NCBI GenBank assembly: GCA_007026445.1
Contig: VDMD01000095.1
Coordinates: 1-64,000, forward strand
DNA: 64,000 bases
Source of the DNA: Schizophyllum amplum
Lineage: Eukaryota; Basidiomycota; Agaricomycetes; Agaricales; Schizophyllaceae
Reading direction: 5' to 3'
Positions 11,650-22,148 of the stretch are shown here, piece after piece; the stretch's first letter is position 1; every line of letters begins with the position of its first letter. Below the pieces are notes generated by a model. That model was not told the origin of the DNA, made no database searches, and saw nothing but the letters and a program-made list of their open reading frames with translations. Position numbers and translations under genes: made by a program.

Positions 11650-13635
11650 TCATTTCTTGCCCAACTCCGTCTCCCTGATGAAAACGGAGGTAACGAGCGC
11701 GAGACCCGCACTGCACGCCATCACCCAGAACGCAGTGTTCAGCGCGTGCTCGTACGAGTAGCGCACGATACCGCGCGCCTCGGGTCGAGCTCCTCGAGGT
11801 AGTCGAGCGACTCGCGGACGCGCTTGACGATCTCATCCACGTCCTGCCCGTGCAGCTTTTCGTGCAGTGTCTTGCGAAGCACGTCTTGCAGGATCGTACT
11901 TGCGATGGCAAGGCCGGTGACCTGGCCCAGGGAGCGGAAGAGGTAGGAACCTGGGAATGAGGGGGTGAGCGGGATACGACGCGAGAAGGAATGAAGACAC
12001 GCACCTGCGGTGGCGATAGCTTGGTCCGCCGGACCCGCATTGGCGATGAGGGATATGAGACTGGTCGTCACGCCGCAGCCTAAAGCGCCGCATGAGCAAG
12101 CCCTTTAGTATCGCAACTGTCCCGACTCACCTCCACCCAGCCCCTGCACCAACAGCCCGAGCACAAACCACAATATCGAGTGCTTCACCGTCCCCGCATT
12201 CACCGCCACCATCGTCACCCCCGCCGCAAACATCACATACGCCCCCACCGTCAACCTGTAGTACTTCCCCGTCTTCTGCATAATCAGCCCGCCGCCCAAG
12301 CTCCCCGTCGTCCCCGCCACCACGCTCGGGATGAGGTACGCGCCCGCCTGCCCCGCGCTGCAGCCTGTCACCGCCTGATAGTACAGCGCGAGGTTGAAGA
12401 GCACGGGCGCCGTGGTGAAGAACTGCCAGAAGTTCGTCATCAGGCTCGCCATGAGCGTGCTGTTCCCGACGAGCCGCAGCGGCACGAAGGGCTCCGCGGC
12501 GACGCGGAACTCGATGTACAGAAACACGGGGAACGAGACGGCGAAGGCGGCGAAGGAGGCGATGGTGTACATGTCCGTCCAGGAGATATTGCCGCCGCGG
12601 TCGAGGCCGAAGAGGAGGGTGAAGATGGTGAGGATGAGCATGATAGCGCCGGCGAAGTCGACGCGCTTGAGCTTCTCCTTGAAGTGGGAATGATCCGCGG
12701 AAGGGAGGTGGAGGAAGATGGCGACGGAGACGATGGCGAGGGCGGCCATGGGAACTTGGATGAGGAAGCCCCTAAGCGATGTCAGTCTGCGGGCTCTCTC
12801 GTCCTTGAGTAAGGACTCACCATCGCCAGCCAATGCTGTCAGCCAGGATACCTCCAAGCGGCGCACCCGTAGCAGAGCCGGTGGCGAAGATGATGTTCAG
12901 GATGCCTTGCCATGTCCCGCGGGAGCGTAAGGGGACCACGTCGGACAGGATAATGCTAACCACACTGTCATGTCCATGCAATCAGCAAAATGAATTGCGA
13001 GAGCATGGGTATAAGACGCACGTCGTCATTCCGCCTCCCCCAGCCCCCGCAAACGCGCGCGCAGCGATGAGTTCGGTCATGTTCCTCGCCAGACCGCAGA
13101 AGAGACAGCCTAGCGCGAAGACGCTATACGCAAACAGAAGGCATGCCTTGCGCCCGAAGATGTCGCTAAGTTTTCCGTACAAAGCTCTGACGCAAAGGTA
13201 AGTGAGGGGAAGCAAGAACGCAGGTGGGGGCGCACTGGAAACTGGTGGCCGTGAGCATGTAGCCCGTCGCAATCCAACTAGTGTTCTGCAGCTGTTTAAG
13301 ATCGCTGCCAATGGCGGCGTACGCTATTGTTTACAGCGTGAATGAACCGGCGCATGAATCGCAGGAGGTGTCGCACCAGAGACGACGATCGTCGTGTCCA
13401 TCGCGGCCAGGAAGATTCCTACTATCATGGGCACAATCTACTCATGACCACCGCGCGTTAGCAAGACCCGGACGCGTCGCAGACTTGATACACGCACAAT
13501 AGTGACCATAGCCGGCTTCTTCACGCCGCCCGGAGCAGCGCTCTCGACATCCTCGGCTTCTGGGCGGGATGGCGCGGGCTCCGTGTACGACTGCTCTTGC
13601 CCAGAAGGCAGCAGCGGGGCGCGTTCCTCGGACAT
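11650..13635 (-). CDS. DHA2-type MFS transporter, apparent frameshift near C-terminus
   Basis: The start MSEERAPLLPSGQ is followed by membrane segments typical of 14-span drug/proton antiporters or vacuolar amino-acid exporters of the VBA/Fnx type. Conserved parts, in order: VGIFLAAMDTTIVVS, IGSDLKQLQNTSWIATGYML, LYGKLSDIFGRKACLLFAY, SRGTWQGILNIIFATGSATG, LADSIGWRW, GFLIQVPMAALAIV, LMASLMTNFWQFF and YLFRSLGQVTGLAIASTIL. At least six short introns were read. At about 11,782-11,784 (CCC on the coding strand) the frame breaks: LDYLEELDP continues as GIVRYSYEHALNTAFW only after a one-base shift. With that shift the protein ends VFIRETELGKK at 11,650; without it, it ends early at 11,739. The substrate is unknown. 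Confidence 0.85.
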
Positions 13636-14094
13636 TCAGGCCTACTTCTCGTGGCTGATGTGCTAACTGGGCAACCTGAAGGAGGGAGGAGCAGGAAAGA
13701 GGGCGGGAATGCTGCAAGATGCGCAATCTAGCGCGCAAGATAACGTATGCATGCGGTTTATCAATGTATGAGTAAGCGGCGGCGAACGACGCCTTTGCGG
13801 AAGCTCAGGCTCATGCACATATCGCAGCCATGCATCATGGGAGGAGGAGAGCTGCAAACTGGAAGGGGGAGGCGAGAAATCGAAACGGGCAACGAGCGCT
13901 TGTCGCTGTTTTGGCGAAGCCGCAACGAGCGCTCCTCGGAATACTTACTCCGAGAGGAGGCAACGGACCTGCCGTTACTGTCACCGCTGGTTTCTTGACC
14001 TCGTTCATCGTCAACCAAACGCGGACGGTCCAACAAGCTCATTCGAACCCATATCTTCCAAATCCTTCCTAATAATAAAGGAGAGTTGTCTTAT

Positions 14095-14460
14095 GACAAA
14101 GCACGTGGCGAGACAAACCACGTGGTGACTCAAGTCAACCAGAACGCAGTAAGCCGCGACGTTTGACCGCCCAAAACCGCATATGTAGATCTCAGGGCAG
14201 TTGTATGGCTGTCTTTAGCAATTATATGACGGGAAACGAAGGTGGACGGTGCCCAACTGCCAGCCAGCCGGCCACGCGAGAGTCAAAGACAAACCACGTG
14301 GCAAAATAGGTCGACCAGAACGCCAGCCTGAGCAAGCCACGACTTTCGACCGCACAAAACTGCGTAAGTAAATATAAGGGCGACTATGTGTCTGTCTATA
14401 ACAATGATAGCATGGGAAACGAAGATGCACGCCGCTTAACAGACTGCCAGCCGACGTTCG
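14095..14460 (+). repeat. Diverged ~185-bp tandem duplication
   Basis: Copy 1 (about 14,100-14,275) and copy 2 (about 14,285-14,460) share, in the same order, AGACAAACCACGTGG, CCAGAACGC, a segment like GACCGC(C/A)CAAAAC, a block like GGGAAACGAAG and CTGCCAGCC. No coding sense in either copy. Confidence 0.7.
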
Positions 14461-15659
14461 ACTCGATTTGAAGACCGCTTGACTTCGATAGGTGAATTAG
14501 CGTTGCATACTATACTCTACAGAGGTAAACTGCAAGTATATAACAATGTCTGCGTGTGTGCACTGTTAGCTTTTGTACGAAGGCGTCGAGCGCCCAGCGA
14601 GCGCCACAACTGTGGGAGTTTCGGCAAAGGCCGCCAAGTTCGCATCCTGATTCTCAACCGTCATCCCGGCGTCGATTGGAAAAGCTCGCGGGTGGCGCAT
14701 TCTGCCCTCCGCCGCCTAGATAGGTCAACACCGTCAAGAATAACGTCGCATGAGAGAGCGCCCAGTCCTCTGAGCTCTCCGTTCGCTTCCAATGGCAGCG
14801 AAAGCTGATACGGCCTGGTATCGCCGTTCAACCTTCAACCTCGAACACAACGGTCTGTCTGTGGCTCGAATTCTCTGCTCGCTCGGTCCGACAGGACACA
14901 CGACCCACACGAGCAGGACACTGACCTCATGGGACGCGACGGTGCGTGTGGCTGCTTCGTTCTCCATCTTGCATTGGTCCGACGCCACCATACCGCCGCA
15001 TAGATGGGCCGCGAATCGCGACGCACACCAAAACAGAAGTACGTACCTACTTACAAAAATGTCAATTCTTCTTCACCCCAAAGAAAAGAAAGAAAAAATA
15101 CGGCGGTAGCGACGCGGTAACCTCAAGCAACAACTGCAGGGCACTGGGCAGCTGGACACGGTGGCAGATGACTCGCCCGCGCATGCGTCTCCTCTCTTCA
15201 AGCATAGCGGGCAGGAACACGCTCGCCTCCCGCACATCCTCACCATTTCTCGCCTCTGCTTCCACGTCGCGCATATAGGACACCGTGGGCTCCGCGGTGG
15301 CAGCGCCTGGTCGGCGCTCACTGGGAGCAGTAGCGGGCGATGTGCTTGGTCGCTGAGCAGCTACCCGCGCCGCTGCCTCCCACCACCCTCCGCGTACTGT
15401 GACCCTTTCACTGTGCTTGCCGTCCCCGGTACATAGATCGACGTTGATGCGCCTATACGTGCACGAGCCGCGCGTACGTGCCTTGGACTGGAGAATCCTA
15501 GACTTAAGAACGCAGGTCCCTTTAGCAGGAGGCTCACCGAGAAAGCAGGTGTTGCTTGCAAAAAGGTGAGCTCTTCTTCATGACGCAGTGAGGGTTTCTT
15601 TGCTCAAACAGGATCGCAGGCGGCAGCAATCGACAAGCCAGCGGGATATTGACTACTCG

Positions 15660-16260
15660 GATAAAATGCACGGGAGACACGATGCGAGGGCACGTGCTGC
15701 ACATTGTCTCATGAAACTCCTCTGTAGCAGACAGCACGGGAGACGCGCCGAGCCGCGTATGCGCGGCGCGGCGCGTCCCCTCCATCTTTCCTCGCTTACC
15801 GCAATATTCGAATGTATATATCTCGAACCTCTGAATATACCACTATATATCATATTTAACGTGTCCACTGCTCTCTTGGAAAGCCCAGCCCGTGGTACAC
15901 GGGCTCTCCTGCTGGCGGCAGCAGATAACAAAGGTGCCAGTCTGATTTACGCTCGACACTGAGTGATGGGTGGCACGCACGTACGGGAAACGCGATGCAG
16001 CGCGTGCATGTGTCTCCATGACCTTTCTTTCACTCACACTGGTAGACTTTGGTCGATAGATAGCACGGGGGACGCGCTGAGCCGCGCATGCGCGGCTCAG
16101 CGCGTCCCATCCCGAGGCCGTCCCCATCGTTTCTTTCTATTCACGTAAGTACAGCATTGGCAAACTCCGAATACAGGTTCTCTCTCGACCTCCGACATTG
16201 ACACCGGGGACCCGTTCTCCTATGAAGCCCAGCCCGTGGTACACGGGCTCTCCTGCTAGT
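15660..16260 (+). repeat. ~340-bp diverged tandem duplication carrying two palindrome types
   Basis: Each copy contains a GC-rich palindrome (imperfect at about 15,738-15,776; perfect over 40 bp at 16,069-16,108) and, about 150 bp further on, the palindrome AGCCCGTGGTACACGGGCT (15,887-15,905 and 16,231-16,249) followed by CTCCTGCT. Sequence between the palindromes has diverged strongly while the palindromes have not. Confidence 0.75.
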
Positions 16261-16489
16261 CATTCCATAGATCATCACAGTCTACAGAACGGGAAATGGT
16301 ACCAGCGGGAGCGCCCTTCCTCAAGATCTCGCTCGGATACATTGACACCTCGCGCTGGACCGCCTCGCGCGTTCGCGTTTGCTTTGCCGTATGATAAGGC
16401 TCAGTCGCGCATGAACTCGCTGAGCGCGAGGCTCTGCTTCATAGCGCGACCTCAAGGTTGCGCCGCGCCTTCTCTCTGTGAAGTCCGTT

Positions 16490-16760
16490 CAGATTGAACG
16501 TCAACCTATATCTCAACCAACCATTGATTGAAAAGTAAACTATAGCAGATTGAAAAGCAGCATCATAGGTTGATAGACCATCTGCTGTTGGTTGAGATCC
16601 CTTAGCATGATATTCAGTCTAAACTCGCCAAAATCAATCTACAATGTTTTCGACGTGTTTAAGGTCGTATTGCAGTCATGCTTAGGTTGATCTCCATTCT
16701 CCTTTCCTGGTTGATGCTCATCCAAAGCATGCCTGGTTTCCAGGCGAAGGTAGCATGCTT
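16490..16760. repeat. AGGTTGA/TCAACC word cluster, possible left subterminal region of the Tnp2 element
   Basis: Words of the form (A/T)GGTTGA and TCAACC occur repeatedly on both strands here and again at 21,895-22,020, flanking the charged-protein and transposase genes. Subterminal repeats of this kind are typical of CACTA/Tnp2 transposons. I could not find clean terminal inverted repeats or a target duplication, so the element ends stay open. Confidence 0.4.
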
Positions 16761-17158
16761 GTTGGTGCTACCGCGGCGACCATGGCATCCAATTAGCTTG
16801 GCATGGATCTGAACCGGATGTTCACAATGAATGCACATCATCAATTGGGAGTACTAAGTAAGGTATATGGCGAAGGGAGCGTTCTGCGCAGCTTCCGGCG
16901 CGCCGCGGCGCCGGCGCACTGTTGACGTCGACGACCTGGACCGGTGCGCGCCTCGCGCGCCCCTGCCGCGGGCCAATGGCCAGCGCGAGCGCGCGGCGGA
17001 GATGGCCGACATCGATGATCGTGCATGCACGCCCGCAACCCCGCATGAGAATCGAAAGGATAAAAACGAAACAATGAACCGCATTAGACCCGAGTACGTC
17101 AACTGAAGGCGCGCGCGAACTTCGCGTCCTTCCTTCCTTCCCCCATCACCCACCCGTC

Positions 17159-18417
17159 TCAAGCCATGCCGCCTTCCTCGCCGTTGTTGTTGCTGGCGGC
17201 GTCGTTGTCGTCGGCGCCCTCGGAAGTGGCGGCAGCGCCACCCCTCTTCCGTCTCTTCGACGACTTGTGCGGCGCACCGGCTGCGTCATGCTTCGTCTTC
17301 TTCTTCTTGCGCGCAGGTTCAGCCGCCTCTGCCTCGATGAACGCGCGCTTGCGACGCGAGCCGGACTTGCGCTTCGCGGCGTTCTCCTTGAGATACGCCC
17401 ACTTCGGGTCCACCACCGAGCTCGCCGCGCCTGTAGGCATCGGCACGTAGGTTGCTGCAATATTGCCTTGCGATCGCCGCAGTTGCCCAATCATTTCGGA
17501 AGCGGGCGAGGAAAGGGATCTGGAGTCGAGCCTATAGGTGTGTGGTCATGTATGGAAGTCCGGGGATGGGAGCGAGACTGACTACGCGATAGACCTTCGC
17601 CTTGTCCTCCTCGGGAATGTTGGCCCACGTCTTCTCCCACGGCACCTGCGCCTGGATGACAATTTGCTTGATTCTACGCTGCAGTCCGTGGCATCAATAC
17701 GGGGTACGTGTTAGATGGACGGTGTGGACGCACCTGTATGGACAAATACTCATGGTATTTCTTAGACTCTCTGTCACCGCCGAGTCCCATCGCAATTTGG
17801 ATAGAGAAGGTACCCCGGGGCCGATCAATGATCTTCGGTGTTGAGCTGGAATGGGCCGTTCCTGCGTGTCCGCTGTCCGGGTTCTCACGCAGTTTGCGTA
17901 CGAGCGCTGTTCAGACCAGGTGTGTGAGATTTGGTCCACATAGAGCATAAGACTCACAGTTCGATTTGGCCAGCTTCCTCCTTAGCGACGCGAGGTCGTC
18001 GTCGCTGGAGGCCTCCTCCTCGTCAGTGGACTCTCCACTCCCCTCCTCATGCTCGCTAACTTCTCCCTCGGGCTCCTCGACGTCCTCCTTGCTGCTCTCG
18101 TCTTCCACAGACGCCGACTTACGCCCTGCACGCGACGTGGACGATGCCGACTTCGTTGCCTGATCCTTCCGAGGGCGAGGCTTCGCCTTCACCAGCTCGA
18201 CCTGCTCGTCTTCTGACGACGATCCGTCATCGGATGACCCGCGTCGTGCATGTTTGTGAGTGCTGGACTTGCTCGCTGCCTTCGCGTCGTTAACTCGAGA
18301 TTTTGCAGCGGTCTTGTTCTTCGCGTTGGTGTCCTTTGCGGCGCGGCTCGTGCGGGAGGACGGGTCTGCTGACTTGGCCGACTTGCCTTGACCTCCCGTT
18401 GAGGAGCCCTTGGCCAT
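17159..18417 (-). CDS. Charged, Lys/Ser/Asp-rich nuclear-type protein of unknown function, apparent frameshift
   Basis: Starts MAKGSSTGGQGKSAKSADPS at 18,417; the first ~150 residues are Ser/Lys/Glu-rich and low-complexity. Spliced exons then read GTFSIQIAMGLGGDRESKKY, VPWEKTWANIPEEDKAKVYR and, past an intron ending near 17,545, LARFRNDWATAAIARQY. A conserved-looking DPKWAYLKENAAKRKSG follows in a frame one base off (shift near 17,415-17,430), then a basic tail with nuclear-localisation clusters (ARKKKKTK, KSSKRRKRG). I recall similar proteins in agaricomycetes without a known function. It is transcribed away from the Tnp2 transposase 162 bp away, so it may be that element's accessory gene, but this is inference. 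Confidence 0.65.
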
Positions 18418-18579
18418 TGTCGCAGACTCGCAGTGGGGGATGAAGCAAAGCGCTCGCGAGTTCTCCCGCGCAACGGTTGCTTTGTTTGTGAGTCAAACAA
18501 AGCTTTTAAATAGACATTTCGTTGACATGTCACGTGCTGCAGTTCACCCTTTGTCCTCTACCATCGCCCTCTAGCCGTC

Positions 18580-21500
18580 ATGCCCCCCACCGGCCACGTC
18601 TACTGCCACCACTGTGACGAGTTTATCCCACCTCGACGTGAGCGTGAACACCGCCGTCTCGCTGCACAGCCATATCCCGACGCCATCTCGCCACCACGCC
18701 GTCGTCTCAGGAAGATAATCGAGATCGAAACCAGCAGTGAATCGGAAAATGAAGATGAGGAGTCGGACGATGAAGAGGACGGTGTGGCGGCTTCCCCCTC
18801 GTGTGCCCCGGAGGGGCCGTCAACCGACAACAGTGGCACCGATGTCGAGTCTGCGACGTCAGGGCATCGATCTGACGATGACACCATGGGACAGCCAGCA
18901 TCTGGCGACGACGATCCGCAGCTCGATACGACGTGGGAATATAGCCCGCCCTCTGCATTCTTACGGGGTGACGATGAAGATTGGGAGGCGGACACCGATG
19001 GGGAGGATGGGGGATGTCCGAAGAAGATCATGGTGCCGAGACGGACGGTTCCGAGGAGGACGAAGAAGAGGAGGACTATTTCGATTGGGAGGCGTTCAGT
19101 GCTCGCTTGGCGGGGCTGACCGCCACGGACATGCTGCGCGAGAACTTTGAGGCAATGGCCGCCACTGGTGAGTTTCAGTCGTAATTCTCGCTTCTCGCAT
19201 TCGGATCTGACATAGTTCTCTAGCTCGAGCTCTGGATGCGTACGACCGTGCCATATGTCGCGCTTTCTCCTATCGCTTGAAGACGAATACCTCGGATCGT
19301 GCATTCGCAAAAATCCCCTTCGCGTTCCCTCAAGAAGAAGAACTCCCGTCTCTCGACGAGATCCGGAAACGCGTAGCATCTCTCGCCGAATTCCAACCCA
19401 AGACGTACGACTGCTGCATTAACTCATGTTGCTGCTATGTCGGGCCTCACAAGGACCTCGATGCATGCCCTTATTGCAACGAGCCACGCCGTCGCAATGG
19501 CAAGCCCCGCAAGCACTTCACATATGTTCCCATCATCCCTCGCCTTCGCGCCTTTGCACAGAATACCCGACTCGCCTCCCTCATGCGCTATCGTGCCCAG
19601 GACCATCGCAAGAACAGGCAGCATGATGTCATGACCGACATCTTCGATGGCAAGCACTACCGCTCATTGCGCAAACGGCATGTCAAGCTGCGCGGGCGGG
19701 AGCAGCCATACAAGTACTTCTGTGACCCCCGCGACGTCGCGCTCGGCCTGTCTACCGACGGCTTCGCTCCGTTCAAGCGACGCAAGCTGACGGCATGGCC
19801 ACTCATCGCCATCAACTACAACCTCCCCCCTGATCTGCGAAACCACGACGAGATGATGTTCGGCCTCGGCGTCATCCCGGGGCCCAAGAAACCTCACGAC
19901 ATTGATTCGTTTCTGTGGCCCTTTATGCAGGAGCTGCTCGAGCTTGCTGCGGGAGTTCGCGCATACGATATTCTGGAGAAGGAGATATTTGCCCTACGTG
20001 CCTACCTCCTTGTCGTCTTCGGCGACATTCCCGCTGTGTCTCTGCTGCTGCGCATGAAGGGGCACAACGGATATTCACCGTGCCGCATGTGCTACATCAC
20101 TGGAGTGCCGAGCCTCAATCCCAAGGCAAGGGTGCTCTACGTTCCCCTCGACCGGGCCTCGCATCCGCACGTACTCAAGGACGACAGCGACGAGATAGAT
20201 CGCTACGATCCTGCCGATCTTCCTCTTCGTTCCCACGACGAGTTTGTGGAGCAGGCCACCGAGGTTCAGTCAGCTCGCACAACGGCCGAGGCTGAACGTC
20301 GTGCGAAGGAGTACGGCATCAAGGGCCTGCCAGTTCTCGCTCATCTCCCATCCCTCTCTCTTCCTCGCTGCGCCCCCTATGATATCATGCATCTCATCTT
20401 CGAAAACCTCCTTCCGAACCTGATCAAACACTGGACCGGCGAGTTCAAAGGTCTCGACGAAGGCTCGGAGGCATACCGGTTCCTACCACACATCTGGGAG
20501 GCCATCGGAAAAGCTACCGCGGCAGCTGGGGGGACTATGCCATCCGCCTATGGTGCCCGCGTGCCCAACATCGAACAAGACCGCGCGAACATGTCCGCGG
20601 AGATGTGGTCACTGTGGCTGCTATATATCGGGCCTGTTGTCCTGCGGCGGCGTTTCTTGCATCAGAAGTACTACGACCACTTTGTCGAGCTTGTACGACT
20701 GGTCCAGATCTGCCTGCAGTTTGAGATAACACATGACGAGATCTGCGATGTGCGGGCTGGCTTCCAAAAGTGGGTGGTCGATTATGAAAAGTGAGTTCTC
20801 GCCTCAAATCATTGAAATGCTCCTCTGATCTGCATCATAGAATCTACTACCAGCACAATCCCGAGCGTGTCTCGGCCTGTCCCCTCACGATACATGCCCT
20901 GCTCCACATCGCGGACAGCATCGAGTACATGGGCCCGGTATGGTGCTACTGGGCATTCCCAATGGAACGCTACTGCGGCAACCTCCAGCCCGCCCTCAAG
21001 AGCCGCCGCTATCCATACGCATCACTCGACCGCTACGTCGTCGAGCGCGCTCAGATGGAGCAGATCAACGCCATTTACAACGTAGCTCCCGAGATGTCTC
21101 TTCGCCCACCCCACCGCAAAATACCCCGCGGCGGCTATGCCCCCATCGCTTGTGAGTCTCTCTGCTTTCCTTCGCCTGCCAATGACTTGACGTACCACAG
21201 ATCCTACCTGCATTCTTTTACCACCTCGTGTTGCGGGCCCTATCGAAAGTCCCGCTCTCACAGCCATCGTTGTCGCTCTCGCAACGCGTTTCAACATGCG
21301 AGTTCAAGAAGTCCGCCCCCATGTTCGAAACGCCGACATTGTTCAGTACGGAAGAGTTCGACGTGTGGATACGGACGAGGGTGACACTATCCGCGCGGCT
21401 GACCTTGTCGCATCTCGGGAGGACTCGCGTGATGCGGACTACGTTCGTGTAAGTCATCTACCCAATGCATATGTCTTTTGCTAACTTTATGACCATTACT

Positions 21501-21871
21501 AGTACGAGCTCTACGTAGATCGTAACAAGCGTAGCAAAAGGAAGAAGGTCGAACTCGAGCTCGAGACCTTCTATGGCCAACTCCGACGCATCTACGTTGT
21601 CCGCTTCCGGGACCCTCACGCTATCGCCGCCTTCGACCTCGGCAACGAACCAGAAATCGTCTTGGCCTCCATTCGTTCCTGTCCGGTCACCGAGACTCAC
21701 AATGTCCTCGACATTCATTATTATGAAAATCAGGGTGAGTTGGACACTGTGGATATTACTAGTATACAGGCTCTTGTCGGTCGTGTTCGTGACATAGACC
21801 GATGGGCTATTGTAGATCGTAGTGGTACCCTCGCGCGTGCTGTATTTGATAGTAGCAGAGACAGCAATTAG
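18580..21871 (+). CDS. Tnp2 (CACTA/En-Spm-like) transposase
   Basis: An N-terminal Cys/His motif (VYCHHCDEF...H) is followed by a long acidic stretch, then the transposase core. After an intron near 19,168-19,223 the main exon (to 20,791) contains ACPYCNEPR, LSTDGFAPFKRRK, WPLIAINYNLPPDLRN, GVIPGPKKPHDIDSFL and GYSPCRMCYITGV, the signature of the Transposase_21/Tnp2 family. Downstream exons follow introns at about 20,792-20,839, 21,151-21,200 and 21,450-21,502, and end RAVFDSSRDSN at 21,871. Excision would be by a DDE-type nuclease in the nucleus. One break exists: a G5 run at 19,009-19,013 separates the start frame from the acidic frame (MSEEDHGAETDG...DYFDWEAF), and one extra G restores it. 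Otherwise the ORF looks intact, so the copy may be recent. Confidence 0.88.
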
Positions 21872-21894
21872 AGTCTCATTGGAAGTCAATCTAT

Positions 21895-22034
21895 TGTAGC
21901 TTGATTACAGGGCTCGGGCTTCGTAGGTTGACTGTAGGTTGATTGAACTCAACCTACAACTAATCTACGGTAGGTTGACTCGGTCATATCATCCTATGAT
22001 TGACCGACTTTCAACCTTGTTTGTTCCCACAGTG
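21895..22034. repeat. Right subterminal repeats beside the Tnp2 transposase
   Basis: Repeated AGGTTGA and TCAACCT words lie between the transposase stop and the tRNA gene, ending near CCCACAGTG at about 22,027-22,035, only about 30 bp before the tRNA. They match the word cluster at 16,490-16,760. Confidence 0.45.
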
Positions 22035-22064
22035 TCTAACCTTTAAGGTTTGTAGCATTGTCAA

Positions 22065-22148
22065 GCATTAATGGGGTAGTGGTAACCTGGGTCGTTGCCA
22101 TCGTCGAGCTAGCTCGACCCGCCGGGGGTTCGATTCCCCCTTAATGCA
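22065..22148 (+). tRNA. tRNA-Gly(GCC) with 13-nt intron
   Basis: The acceptor stem GCATTAA pairs perfectly with TTAATGC, followed by discriminator A. The D arm contains the A-box-like TAGTGGTAACC. The anticodon stem GGGTCG pairs with CGACCC, with loop TT-GCC-A and a 13-nt intron in the standard place one base 3' of the anticodon. The T arm GGGGG-TTCGATT-CCCCC contains the B box. Total length 84 nt, 71 without the intron, as expected for tRNA-Gly. Confidence 0.95.

Larger units (their letters stand above)
13636..17158. other. Gene-poor region with duplications and palindromes
   Basis: About 3.5 kb with no supportable gene. It holds a ~185-bp diverged tandem duplication (14,095-14,460), a ~340-bp diverged tandem duplication with large palindromes (15,660-16,260) and an AT-rich stretch with repeated AGGTTGA/TCAACC words (16,490-16,760). 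A minus-strand open stretch at 15,062-15,283 (contains VFLPAMLEERRRMRGRVICH) looks protein-like, but has no start, partner exon or recognisable domain. Confidence 0.5.

Noticed and set aside
12180..12812. 210-codon plus-strand frame rich in Arg/His/Glu
   Set aside because: Entirely antisense to the MFS transporter exon; composition is that of a shadow frame.
15062..15321. Short minus-strand frame with MLEERRRMRGRVICH
   Set aside because: Protein-like, but isolated, with no start or neighbouring exon; kept only as a note on the region.
17415..17440. A 16-nt intron (GTGCCG...CTACAG) that would restore frame in the charged-protein gene
   Set aside because: Far below the size of any intron seen here (47 bp or more); a one-base indel is the simpler reading.
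18600..19379. 259-codon minus-strand frame
   Set aside because: Antisense to the acidic N-terminal exon of the Tnp2 transposase.
16917..22035. CACTGT/ACAGTG as CACTA-type termini of the Tnp2 element
   Set aside because: The match is only about six to seven bases, would exclude the AGGTTGA cluster at 16.5-16.76 kb, and shows no target duplication.
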